Shown here piece after piece: positions 12,171 through 23,789 of a stretch of 64,000 bases of DNA. The notes under the pieces were generated by a model. That model worked only from the letters and a program-made list of their open reading frames with translations, made no database searches and was not told the DNA's origin. Source of the stretch: Botryotinia globosa (Eukaryota > Ascomycota > Leotiomycetes > Helotiales > Sclerotiniaceae); contig RCSZ01000018.1 of assembly GCA_014898425.1 (NCBI GenBank), positions 310,001 to 374,000 of the forward strand, read 5' to 3'. Position 1 is the first letter of the stretch. Each line of letters begins with the position of its first letter. A program made the translations under genes and the position numbers.

Positions 12171-13364
12171 GTTAGGATTTGGAATGAACTTGGGAATGAT
12201 TGAATGAATGAACGGACGGAGGTGCATTTGTGCACATTTAATATATCTTCTATCTTCTAATTTTCCCTCTTTTCTCGTTGCTTTCTTTTCTTTTCATTCC
12301 TAGTCATCATCATATCATCATCACATCATTGTCATGTCATGGGCGGGAAACGGAAAATAAATACCCAGCTGTGCTATTCTTCCACACGTTACGACATGGT
12401 ATTCTGTGAATTAGGGATGAGATGGATGGGAGCAGGAAAAATTTCTGTGTAAATTGGGAGGAAAGAAGAAGGAAGGAGAGTTTAATAATATAGATGGGAT
12501 GGGATGAGATGAGATGAGTTGAGATGGTTTGAATATTTGTCTCTTGGAATTTAGTGAAGTTGAGTTGGAAGTAAGATTTTCGAATTAATGAATAAACGAA
12601 GAAACAAATAAATAATAAGCTTTCATAGGAATGAATGGATTTTTTTGATGTCTAGCTGTTTAGTATCTAATTACCTAGCTATTATATCATATCCTTACTC
12701 ACGGGTCGCTAATCTGACTAGAAATATCGCTTATTTCGGGGATTTCATAAGTCTTATATCTTATATCTTAGATGTTGATGGGATTATTAGTATGAGGTAT
12801 TTTTCTCGTCTTTATTGATTGAGATGTGAATGAAGGAAGGAAGGAAGGAAGGAGTGCCTGTGATCAGTAAAATATATCTCAGACGCCACGATACCTTTGA
12901 CATTTTCATCACACTCATTTATCTGCTCATACTACGAGTTGTCGAGATATCTAAATATTCGAAAGCTTGATAGATAATGGGTGGTGGGGTTTATAGAGTT
13001 GGGATTGGTTGTATGTGTATGAGTATGTGAGTATGTAATGATAAATCATAAGTTGATATGTTGATATACCTAAGTTGAGTAAAACATCGATTTATATCTA
13101 TATAGTATTACTCATACTTAAGCTTATCATCAATTTACTTTATGATATTACGAAGTATATCTATCTATTCATTCATCATTTTTTTTCAAACCGGGTTCTT
13201 CTCTTGATGTTTTTGATCTCTGAGATTACTGGGCTGAGAATGTTAGGATTAGTATTATTGTTGAATATGAGTTTAGACTTCTTCGTATTGTATTGTATTA
13301 TGTTATGTTATCTTATATTATACTAGATTATTGATGTACTTTAGATACAATCTCCAGATACTTG

Positions 13365-13409
13365 TCTACCTACCTACCTACCTACCTACCTACCTACCTA
13401 CCTACCTAT
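13365..13409. repeat. microsatellite (CTAC)n
   Basis: About eleven uninterrupted copies of a tetranucleotide TACC/CTAC. Confidence 0.95.
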
Positions 13410-14030
13410 CACATCACATCACACTACATACATCCAACTCGTTCACTCCTTCCCTTCTCTTCCCTTTCTTTCGTTTCCCATCTTCACCTCCCTTTCTATA
13501 CTCTTTAAGAATCTGCTCGCTTATTATATCCATCTACTCATCTACTCATCTATTCATCTATTCATCTATTCATCCATACATCAACAAAACAATATATCGA
13601 AAGCAACATAACCCCTTCAGTTTATCTCTCAAATCTGATTTGAGTGTGAGATCTGACTTGTATATATTAAAATAACAAGAATGATTTCTTTAAAAGTTTT
13701 ACTAGTAGGAAATTTTGTGATCGAGGTTTAGCTTGAAATGTAGAGAGAGAAAGAGGGAGAAAGAAGTAGGAAGGAAGAAGTAGTGTTTTATTTAGATGCT
13801 TTGGTAAGTATAGTAGGTATACGAATATATGAATATCAGAACGAAATATCTGACTTTACTATGAGACTTTTTTTCTGTAAAATAAGAAAATATATATATA
13901 ATGTATATAACATGGTATATAGTAATCAAAACTTCAATCAAAAGCAAAACTAACGAAGAAAAAGAAGAAATATATCACTTAGCGAGTTTTTTAAGAAAAG
14001 ATTAGAATTCTTTTATTATTGTTGTTATTC

Positions 14031-14032
<2 letters not shown>

Positions 14033-14073
<41 letters not shown>
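14033..14073. repeat. microsatellite (AT)n
   Basis: About twenty perfect AT dinucleotides. A separate imperfect ATTC run follows at about 14124-14177. Confidence 0.95.
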
Positions 14074-14077
<4 letters not shown>

Positions 14078-14719
14078 TAAATACGTTATTTTTCTAATAA
14101 CTTCTTGACTTCTTATATATATTCATTTATTCATTCATTCATTCATTCATTTATTTATTCATTCATTCATCTATCTATTCCCCTTCAGCCCTCTCCAACC
14201 CATCTCAATCCAAATATAAATAAACAAAAACAAATCTAATTCTCCATCTCCATCCCACTCCACTCCACTCCACCCAATTTCCAAACACCTATCTGCGAAC
14301 CTACATCCTCGGAAAGCGGGTGATAAATACTATCCACCCATCCCTCCCTTTATTCATCTCACAACCCATCACAAGCCAACACCCAGCACCAGCACCCAGC
14401 ATCGCGCACAGAAAAAGGTGGGTCTGATCACTCGTTCCAACTCGCCACTCATTACCAATACTCCTTCGGCAAAAAACTGATCTTCAATCTTCAAGCCCTA
14501 TAGGGGACATCGATATTGTGGATGCGGAAATCGAAATGCGATGTTGGGTGGAGAGTTTGGGGATTATATGGGAGAGGGGATTATATAGGAGAGGGGATAA
14601 GGAGAAAGGGGCTGGATGGGATAGAAGGAGGAGAGGATGGGATGTAATGATATTCGAGAAGTTTATATAGAGATAGATAGATAGATATATTTGTACTCTT
14701 ACTTATATTTATTTATATA

Positions 14720-15058
14720 GAATAAATAGAATAAATAGAATAAATAGAATAAATAGAATAAATAGAATAAATAGAATAAATAGAATAAATAGAATAAATA
14801 GAATAAATAGAATAAATAGAATAAATAGAATAAATAGAATAAATAGAATAAATAGAATAAATAGAATAAATAGAATAAATAGAATAAATAGAATAAATAG
14901 AATAAATAGAATAAATAGAATAAATAGAATAAATAGAATAAATAGAATAAATAGAATAAATAGAATAAATAGAATAAATAGAATAAATAGAATAAATAGA
15001 ATAAATAGAATAAATAGAATAAATAGAATAAATAGAATAAATAGAATAAATAGAATAA
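14720..15058. repeat. minisatellite, 9-bp unit GAATAAATA, about 38 copies
   Basis: A 339-bp perfect head-to-tail array with no visible unit variant. Three of the reverse-strand frames are open throughout (Phe-Tyr-Leu, Ile-Leu-Phe and Tyr-Ser-Ile repeats) only because the unit is nine bases long and holds no stop on that strand. Confidence 0.97.
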
Positions 15059-15312
15059 AAAACAAAACAATAAAAAACAATTCGATTCAACAAAATGAGT
15101 ATAAGAATACACAATACAAAAAAAAGGAAATAAATAAGCATCTATATAAGTATCTAGATATATCACCAACTATCTAATCTCAATAACCTACCTCACTGTA
15201 TCTCGTGTATGTGAAATACCGTAGAGAGGGAATGGGTTTTCGAATGATGATTAGATATATCCGTTTCCGAAATCCGCATATTATCCCGATTCCCGATTTC
15301 CTTTTTCTATCA

Positions 15313-15436
15313 CATGTCCATGTCCATGTCCATCTCCATCTCCATCTCCATTTCCATTTCCATTTCCATTTCCATTTCCATTTCCATTTCCATTTCCATT
15401 TCCATTTCCATTTCCATTTCCATTTCCATTTCCATT
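15313..15436. repeat. hexanucleotide array (TCCATT/TCCATC/TCCATG)n
   Basis: About twenty hexamers with an ordered gradient: TGTCCA copies first, then TCTCCA, then a long homogeneous TTTCCA block. The ordered variants suggest stepwise expansion of the newest unit. Confidence 0.95.
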
Positions 15437-16171
15437 CTCCGTCCGGATGGTTCCATAACATGACATGACAAACCCACCATTATATTCCATGACAAAGCAC
15501 CCAACCAAGCATCCCTCACCTCCCTTGAGTCTTGACCTCAGAAAAGAAAGCCTCCGTCCCATCCCATCCCATCCCGTCTCCACCCTCCTCCCTCAAACCC
15601 CAAAACACCCTGCGGAGAATCCCAAATTCCATCCAGCGCGCCGGCCAACCAGCCATGCTGAGCAGCCAAGAAAAAAAGCCCCAGAAGAAAAAGGCGCAAG
15701 AAAAAATAATAATTAATAATCTTTCTCTCTACACTCGTACCTATTACCTACTACCTAGTAAGTACCCAAGTACCTAGATAAGGTAAGTGATAGAACATTT
15801 CCCATGTCCGAGCCCGCCTGCCCGCTCCATTTCCCATGCGCCTGGGAAATTGTATGGTGCAGGGATAGGGAGGGAGGTATCGCCGTACAGTGTACTACAG
15901 TACTACTGTAGGTAGTATGTATTATGTAGGTATTATAGTTTTTCGCGTAGGGATTGAGATGAATCATGAATGGGATGGGATTGAAGACTTGGAGTGAGGG
16001 ATAGGCTGATGGGATATGATAAGTTAGCGAGCGAGTAAACAAGCAAGCAAGTACAGTAAGAATATGTATGGGTGGTTACTGGGCAGGGCGAAGAGATTTT
16101 TGTGTTATTTTGTTTTATTTTGTTTGTTTGTTTGAGGGAGGGGTGTGTCGGTGTGGTGTGGATTGAATTGG

Positions 16172-16338
16172 ATGGGATTAGATGGATTAGATGGATTAGA
16201 TGGATTAGATGGATTAGATGGATTAGATGGATTAGATGGATTAGATGGGATTAGATGGGATTAGATGGGATTAGATGGGATTAGATGGGATTAGATAGGA
16301 TTAGATAGGATTAGATGGGATTAGATGGGATTAAATGG
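16172..16338. repeat. minisatellite switching from 9-bp to 10-bp unit
   Basis: About eight copies of GGATTAGAT are followed directly by about nine or ten copies of GGGATTAGAT, some with a G-to-A change. A single inserted G changed the unit length and the new unit then expanded. Confidence 0.93.
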
Positions 16339-16594
16339 GAAATTTCGATAAGGAGATTATGAATAGAGATTTTGAGGAGGGGTAAGAGAGGATTGTAGAG
16401 GGAGGGAGGTGAGTATTGATCTGATAGATGAATCTTAATGATTGATTGTGAAGTGGTCTGTCTGTATTGTATTTAACGATTGATGATGATCATTCTGTAG
16501 TAGAATTTTGATTCAGTAGGGAACTTTGGTAAGAGGAAGAGGAAAAGGAAGAAGGAGGAGATGCTCAAAAGAAGTTTGAAAGTACAGTTTAAGG

Positions 16595-16713
16595 TTATGT
16601 ATGTATGTATGTATGTATGTATGTATGTATGTATGATGTATGTATATATGTATATATGTATATATGTATATATGTATGTATGTATGATGTATGTATATAT
16701 GTATATATATATC
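16595..16713. repeat. microsatellite (TATG)n / (TATA)n
   Basis: TATG tetranucleotides interspersed with TATATATG and two copies of a TGATGTATG interruption, spaced about 65 bases apart, indicating a larger duplication inside the array. Confidence 0.93.
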
Positions 16714-16714
16714 T

Positions 16715-16866
16715 TACACCGTACACCGTACACCGTACACCATACACCATACACCATACACCATACACCATACACCATACACCATACACCATACACCATA
16801 CACCATACACCATACACCATACACCATACACCATACACCATACACCATACACCATACACCACCATA
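16715..16866. repeat. minisatellite, 7-bp unit ACACCAT, about 20 copies
   Basis: The first three copies carry ACACCGT and the rest ACACCAT. It abuts the TATG array directly. Seven-base units give shadow frames on both strands (HHTPYTI). Confidence 0.95.
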
Positions 16867-18261
16867 CCATACCACACACCGTATCAAGAAAGGACAAATC
16901 CATCCTTTCCTCTTCCTGCTAACAAATCATGAATCGTGACGTAAGGACGGAAGTAGATCCGTGATGATTCTTTGGTGCCGATGGGATACAGCCTACGGCT
17001 ACAGGAGGTGGATAGGCGCTTAGAATCTCTTTCGATAGTCGGTGGAACTCGGTGGAGTGATTTTTCCAAAGATGCCTAGGTAAAGGTGTGGACGGACTCC
17101 ATAATTGATGAAAAATCCATTGTGCGATTCTCGAACCAGGAGGGAGAGAGTATCGGTCTGACACGATGGAAATACTAGGTAGCTAGCTAGCTACCCAGTC
17201 ATCGTGTCGTGTGCTGGTTGTCGTGATCGGTCACATGTGTTGATTGAATGTTCGGGAGAAAAGCGATGTAAGTTATCTACCTACTGTACTCACTCGGCTT
17301 CGGAGCTTCTCGTTCGATCCGCGAATTGGTCGCGTGAGGTTGTACACAGAGTAGATGTACGAAGTAGATACAGAGAGATAAGGAATTGAAGATTTGATAG
17401 ATCGATAAGACAATTGGTGAGTTCGGGTTATCGCTGATTCTCCGTCCCGAGTGGGATTTTATGCAATCCGAGGTGGTGTGAATGATGGAAATGATTGGAT
17501 TCCACATCTACCAAAGTTTCCGGAGCTTACAGTCATTGTACAGTAACTTTGAGGCTATTAAACGACAAGCACGACAAGCATGGCAAGGCGTATTTATGTA
17601 CCAACTTCCAAGTGATATACCAAGAAAAGTGTAGCTCGTTCATTGCGCTGCGCCCACTGATGAAAGAGGCACTGTTGTAAGTTGTCTGCATCATCACTAT
17701 TGTTCTTGTCAAGACTTTAGAGGTCTCAACTTCTCAAGGAGTATTGTCGACATTTAGATAGTGAGGCGTAGTGAGCTTGGATATCGATAACGACTCATGA
17801 GTAATTAAAGGGCAGTGAAACATGACGATGTCTGCTGAGATGATGCTCATGATGAGAATTTTGGTACGCGCTTCCGTGGGTGGCTGGGCAATGCTTGGGG
17901 GGAGAGAAGGGAGAGAAGGGAGAGAAGGCATCCATGAACTGAAAACATCCATGGATGCCATGGATGGGCAACACGGGCAAGTTGCAACGCTGGCGCAGCA
18001 GCACACACGTGACACAGCAGCACAGCATAAAAAGTATACTGGACCCATTGAGAACCCCGCAGTGAATGTGGAAGGAGGTGGATTCCGTAAATGGCCATGG
18101 CACCTGCATTCATCAAAAGTTTTGCTGTGAGGCTGTGAGGCCGTGAGGCTGTGACTCGTGAGTGGCTTGGATGTTTCCGTCTAATAAGGGGGGGGGGGGT
18201 ATCGAAACCATCATAATCTGTACATGGTACATACCTACATACACATGTATCCTGTACTTTG

Positions 18262-18321
18262 ATTGATTGCTACTGCTACTACTGCTATTGCTATTGTTAT
18301 TGCTACTACTATTACTATTAC

Positions 18322-18360
<39 letters not shown>

Positions 18361-18453
18361 TACTTCTACTCCTACTATTACTCCTATTCCTACTGCTACT
18401 CCTACTCCTACTGCTACTCCTACTCCTACTGCTACTCCTACTCCTACTCCTAC
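18262..18453. repeat. trinucleotide array (ACT/ATT/CCT)n
   Basis: About 60 triplets ending in T, arranged as mixed ACT-GCT, then a pure ATT block, then CCTACT-type triplets. It leaves false poly-Leu, poly-Tyr and poly-Thr frames open. Confidence 0.95.
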
Positions 18454-19261
18454 TGTGGTATCACCATTCATCCTTCACCATCCTCATTTCCTTCAAGTGA
18501 TGAATCTTTTCAACGAAGCCTTAATAAGAGGACTATGAAGTCCCATGCAGCCAATGAACGACGAAGACGGTCAGTTCGGAAGAGCGGTCTTGGGTTCTCA
18601 CGACAAGGGGGTTTAAATTTTGATGTGCGAAACTTGATGAACGAGACATGGGATTCATCCAATCATGTCATGTCATGCCATGCCTAGGTCGGTCTCTCTC
18701 GATTACACGGCATAAAATTATCATCATCATTTTGAAGCATTGAACTTTGGGAAAAGGGTCTTATGTGATATGCTATACGGTGGAATAGTGGAATGGTGGA
18801 ATGGTGGAATACGTCGGCATCCGCATGGCATTGGCATGGCTGTGAAGAGTTGACAATCTTTTATCAAATAGTCCATGTCTTTAATCGTACTGTACCCATA
18901 TCTCAGTTTGACATAAATAACCATGAGATTATACCTCCCGAGGAATCTATAAATGAATATCGAATTACTTTTTAACTTTCGTCGTACTCGTACCTCTCAC
19001 CTCGTCGATGGATGATAGCAAGCAGCCTTTTCTCTTCCTCTCTTTGTTCGAAACTCTCTTCACGGGTAATCTCGCCGCTCAAACATTGGGATTTACGATT
19101 TACGATATACGATATACGACGTACCATGTAATCCAAGTACCGATGGGTGAGTGGAATTCGAAAGGATCCGACGGGTTGACAACCATCCATCCATCCATTC
19201 ATTACCTGAGGTTTGTTGAAGCGCGTAGCTAGATTAGACGTTATTATTCCTTGACCACTCA

Positions 19262-19372
19262 CATCAAACAGCCCTCACATCAACCCTCACATCAACCCTC
19301 ACATCAAACAGCCCTCACATCAACCCTCACATCAAACAGCCCTGAGCCCTCACATCAAACCGCCCTCACCTC
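19262..19372. repeat. imperfect repeat of CCCTCACATCAA(ACAG)
   Basis: About seven copies of a CCCTCACATCAA core, some with an ACAG extension, followed by a CTCACCT/CTCATCT run to about 19402. Confidence 0.9.
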
Positions 19373-19827
19373 ACCTCACCTCATCTCATCTCACCTCACC
19401 TCTTGATATTGTTTTACCTTGCTTCCGACCGTTTTCGTTATTGATGTTTTGGAACTCGAACTTCTCAGCTGATGGATGATGGATGACCAATGCACAAGGA
19501 AGAAAGGCAGATTCAACAAACAAACAAATAATCATATTCATGACCAAATCATATAGAAACAATCAAGATTAATGTCAATAAACAAACAAACCATTAAATA
19601 AATAAATAAATAAATGGTGAAAGAAACTGTAGAAATACCAGTGGGACCTTGGTTACACTTCCGTATTTCGTACTCTGGATGTAATATGTAAGATGTAATA
19701 TATATGTAATATATGTAATGTAATATACATGTAATACATGTAATATATATGGATACATATATATCTTTTATTGCTATGAATCTTTTTGCCAAGATCATTC
19801 ATACATTTGATTCCCTTGCCAAGACCC

Positions 19828-19922
19828 AGTCTTTTTTCTTTTTTCTTTTTTCTTTTTTCTTTTTTCTTTCTTCTTTTTTCTCTTTTCTCTTTTCTCTTTT
19901 CTTTCTTCTTTCTTCTCTCTCG
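19828..19922. repeat. polypyrimidine tract (TTTTTTC)n / (TTTTCTC)n
   Basis: Almost uninterrupted pyrimidine strand of 90 bases. A purine mirror tract on the same strand (AAGGGAAGGG) occurs at about 20039-20095. Confidence 0.9.
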
Positions 19923-20251
19923 TTTTTACATTGGGGAGTGTACGGAGTAGCTGACATAAGTTATGAACCCAGTCATAATTGAAAAAAGACCTGCTCGAAA
20001 CCCAACTGAGATCCCGGCCCCATTTATAATAAGTAAGAGGAAAGGGAAGGGAAGGGAAGGGAAGGGGAGGAAGGGGAGGAAGGGGAGGAAAGTAAAAAAG
20101 AACCAGGGACTAAGATGACTAAAATGACTAAAAAAGACTAAAAAGAATAAGAAGAAGACTAACCTTCTTTTCATCACTTGGTACATTTCGGACTACTTTA
20201 CTAGTCCCGCGCCATATCCTCCTAAACCCGATTTTCTTATTTTTTGGTTGC

Positions 20252-20332
20252 TTTCATCACTTTCATCACCTCCATCACCTCCATCACTTCCATCACTTCC
20301 ATCACTTCCATCACTTCCATCACCTCCATCAT
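20252..20332. repeat. minisatellite, 9-bp unit CATCACTTC / CATCACCTC
   Basis: About eight or nine copies located 415 bp upstream of the AUR1 start codon, inside its probable promoter or leader region. Confidence 0.92.
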
Positions 20333-20746
20333 ACATCCGCCTCTTCCCTCATCAATCACAATCATCAATCAGACTTCTCTTATACATCACACCTCCCTCC
20401 GCCTCCACCTCCACCTCTCATCCTCTGACCTGTCCTCCCGGTCCTTGCCTGTCCTTCCCACGTCTTTTATACTTTTTGGTCTCACTCCAACGACAACTAC
20501 AATTTGAATTTTATGATTCGATAAAATTAGATAATATCATCTTCTCTTCCTCTCTCCATCTCAACAAACCACATACAAGACAATCAACAAACACACATTA
20601 TCCATCATTCATGAGATAATCATACATTTCGACAGTTATACAAGCAGCATCTTTCCTCTGAAACTCCGCCATCTGCCTTTGCGCGTATCCGCCGATCCCG
20701 TAGAAACGCCTCAATCTCACGCTCACTCTCTCCCTCATCATTTGCC

Positions 20747-22188
20747 ATGTCGGAAACAAATTATTACTCTTCGACAACTTCACCAACATTTACAAAGTCC
20801 AAGATGCCTTTCTCCTGGCCGTCGATACCCAATCCTATACCTCGTAGAATGCGAAGGAGGCTGAGGTCCAAGTTTCGTTCAAATTTACCTCCAGCTTCGT
20901 CAATAGCTTCAATTGAGACGTCTTTCAACCCAAAGGATACATTGCGAGCCCTCAGGTCACATAGATGGTCGGTGTATGATGGTCAATATTTGATCTTGAT
21001 CATTATCGCAATATTCTCGCTTTCAATCAGTCAAGCTCCTGGGCCTCTTGTGAAGACGGGAGCTGCCACGCTTTTAATGCTTGCACTTCTTATGCCAGCG
21101 ACAAGACAATTCTTCTTGCCAGTGCTCCCAATCTTCACCTGGTTGGTTTTCTTTTTCAATGCTCGGTATGTGTCCCCTTCAATTCACCATGCGATTCATT
21201 TTGTCGCTCTCTTTGAGCTACTCTGAAACGCCTCGCCAACATTGAATACGTGCCAGACCGCTTTGTTTCTAACAGATTTCATAGATTTATTCCTGCCGAA
21301 TATCGACCACATATCTGGGTCAAAGTTCTACCTGCCCTCGAAAATATCTTTTATGGCGCAAATATTAGCAACATTCTCTCAGCGCATCAGTATGTCGTTC
21401 TCGATGTCCTGGCTTGGTTGCCCTATGGAATTCTACACTTTGGAGGACCGTTTGTTTGGGCCGCCTTGATGTTCCTTTTCGGTCCTCCCGGTACCGTACC
21501 CGTTTTCGCACGAACTTTCGGTTATCTGAACATTATTGGGGTTGCCATTCAATTGATCTTCCCTTGTTCGCCTCCATGGTATGAGAATTTGTATGGTCTT
21601 GCGCCTGCCAACTATTCCATGGAAGGATCACCTGCAGGTCTGGCACGAATCGATTTACTATTCGGTTTTGATATGTACACGACGAACTTTACCGCGTCAC
21701 CTTTGGTGTTTGGAGCCTTCCCATCATTGCATTCTGGCAATGCAGTATTGGAAGCACTTTTCATGAGCCATTGCTTCCCAAAACTCAGACCATTCGTCAT
21801 TGGATACGCCATGTGGATGTGGTGGGCAACCATGTATCTTTCTCACCATTATGCCGTTGATCTCGTAGCCGGAGGTTTCCTTGCCGCCATTGCTTTCTAT
21901 ATCTCCAAGACAAACTTCTTGCCCAGAATCCAAGCAGACAAGATGTTCCGTTGGGATTACGACTATGTTGAGAGAGGTGATGCGCCCGCCGGCATCTACG
22001 AATACGGACTTGCAGTTCTCGATCAAGATTTCCGTCATGATAGCAGTGACGAATGGACCATGGGATCATCCTCTTCATTTTCTTCTGGATCACGAAGTCC
22101 CACTGATGAAAACGCATCAGCATGGGAAGGTGATACCTTGGCATCTCAAGCTTCGGATAGTGAGCTCAGTGAGGTTGTTGTTAGGTGA
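20747..22188 (+). CDS. AUR1: inositol phosphorylceramide synthase catalytic subunit Aur1
   Basis: Two exons (20747-21165 and 21276-22188) joined within an Arg codon across a 110-bp intron encode 443 residues. The protein transfers phosphoinositol from phosphatidylinositol to phytoceramide in the Golgi, the essential step of fungal complex sphingolipid synthesis and the target of aureobasidin A. Visible features are several membrane helices (first about residues 85-115), the FIPAEYRPHIWVKVLP segment, FFPCSPPWYE-like FPCSPPWYEN, and the PAP2-type active-site motifs FGAFPSLHSGNAV and LSHHYAVDLVAGG, which supply the catalytic His, His and Asp. The C-terminus is a Ser/Asp-rich cytosolic tail. The first ATG is used; a downstream ATG at 20804 would shorten the basic N-terminus by 19 residues. 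Family and function are secure. Confidence 0.96.
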
Positions 22189-23430
22189 TCTTTTTACGTC
22201 GGCAATCATATTGCACTCGACAAGAGTAATCTCTCTCAACTCTGCAAGTTGACAGAATTTCTCGTCATGATTTTACGGCATCATCATGTTACGGCGTTTA
22301 CACATGAGCGACTTCTATCCTAATTCGACTTCCAATTTCCGACATTCCCTGGAATACTGGACAGTTCGAACATTTGTACATATACCTCTTTTAACTCTTT
22401 TCGGGACCATTCAATTCGAAGATTTGGATACACGAGTTCCTTACAGTATATACTAATGATAATACTGCCGGAATCAACTGAACCATGCCGATCTGCTGCG
22501 TCATTTCGACATGGCAAGCGATTTCTGGCTAGACATTTCGATTTCAACTTCATTTCTTACTGTCCATGATACACCTTTCATGATTGATTATGGACATGGG
22601 CACTTTTATTTATTTATTCGCCCACTTTGTGTGAATAAACAGTCCAACTATCGCTAGAGTTACCGCCGCTTTTACCTCTTTTCTTGGGGGGTGTTTTATA
22701 GAGAAAAGTTTGTGCCGGGCTCGCTATACATGTATATTCTCTTCATTTTTTAATGAGAATTACTTTTTAAAGTCTCTCGCTGAATATAGATTCTGAGATT
22801 ATTCTTTATTACTTTGGTTTTTTTGGTGGTGGCGATGAGATGATGGGGAATCAGGGGATTCTAATGTCATGGATGGATGTAATGAGCGTGGGATAAGGGA
22901 TTATAGATGGATTTCCTAAATGGTTTACCATAACATAGCACAACCTAATTTTGGTTTGGGCTTACATCTGTCGTTATAGACACGATTCGAATTGGATCGG
23001 ATCGAATTGATGGGATCATCACACACTTTTGGATTTGGAATGACTTTAGGGTGTGATGTATAAAGATGAGATGGAAAGGAGATGAAGGGAAGGAAGTGGT
23101 TCTCTTTTCTCTTGGAGGAAGGGGAATTGGGGGGAAGGGAAAAGGAGAGCGTAGTTGAAAGTAATGAAATGAAAAAGACCAAGAACAAGACGAAGATGAA
23201 GATGTAAAGATTAATAAGATCAAGATGAAGACGATTGATATGAGTTGAATGAAATGAAATCCAAATGAACAAATGGATTTGAATATATTTTGCTTACATA
23301 TTCGAATATGAATGTCGTGTACTCTGATTTTGTGCTTGAGAATTTATTAGTCATTACCTCTTGTTCGGTCGTAGGTCTTTATAAGATAAGTTTGATTAGA
23401 TGGTATCTACCGAGTAGCGAGTAGCGAGTA
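22189..23430. other. AUR1 3' flank, no gene seen
   Basis: No supported coding sequence. The stretch includes the probable AUR1 3' UTR, purine-rich runs (about 23060-23160), and ends in a short GAGTAGC repeat in which the first miniature transposon sits. Confidence 0.5.
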
Positions 23431-23789
23431 CAGAAAAACTTGGCTATACCGGACTGGGATATACCGGAATCTTGGATATATTAGAATAATTTCTTTATTT
23501 GAATATTTTTTATATAATGATATTGGATTTTTTTGAATATATTGATATATTGAACACTTTTTTTTTTATAAATCTGATGATAAATTTAGTTGAATAATTT
23601 TTTTTGGATCTGTAATAAATATGATTTGTTTTAATTATATAATTTTTTTCGAAAATATTAGGGTTTGGAATTGAAATGGGATATAAATTTTGGTTAGAAA
23701 GTTTGAATTATTATTCTTTATATTGGAATCTTGGATATGTCGGATTTGATTGGTTGAAAATCTCAATCTGGTATTATCAAGTTTTTTTG
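23431..23789 (+). mobile_element. pogo-type miniature element, copy 1
   Basis: A 359-bp AT-rich non-autonomous element. Its terminal inverted repeats of about 30 bp start CAGAAAAACTTGGCTATACC on the left and, read from the right end inward, CAAAAAAACTTGATAATACC; most mismatches are C-to-T or G-to-A. It is flanked by TA on both sides, the target duplication of Tc1/mariner/pogo elements, and the CAGTAGAACTTGGCTATA-type terminus resembles pogo/Fot1 ends. It sits inside a CGAGTAGCGAGTAGCGAG repeat present on both sides. It carries no transposase. Its whole length aligns with the reverse complement of 46366-46682. Confidence 0.82.

Larger units (their letters stand above)
12171..20746. other. 8.5-kb gene-free region rich in tandem repeats
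   Basis: I find no frame with a recognisable domain on either strand. The longest open frames here are translations of tandem repeats (FYL, HHTPYTI, poly-Leu, KWKWKW). The region is a succession of simple and minisatellite arrays, listed separately, with plain unique sequence between them. The last 200 bases are pyrimidine-rich and probably carry the AUR1 promoter and leader. Noncoding transcripts cannot be excluded from sequence. Confidence 0.6.

Noticed and set aside
14699..15169. Long reverse-strand ORFs of 123-156 codons (Phe-Tyr-Leu, Ile-Leu-Phe and Tyr-Ser-Ile repeats)
   Set aside because: They are translations of a 9-bp satellite in three frames; no start context, no unique sequence and no codon bias.
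16172..16338. Telomere-like repeat (TTAGGG family)
   Set aside because: Unit is GGATTAGAT/GGGATTAGAT, not TTAGGG, and it lies among genes with no subtelomeric context.
16473..16939. ORFs with HHTPYTI or MVYGVWC repeats on both strands
   Set aside because: Shadow frames of the 7-bp and TATG arrays; open on both strands at once, as expected of satellites.
18259..18687. Poly-Leu, poly-Tyr and poly-Thr ORFs
   Set aside because: Trinucleotide repeat read in three frames.
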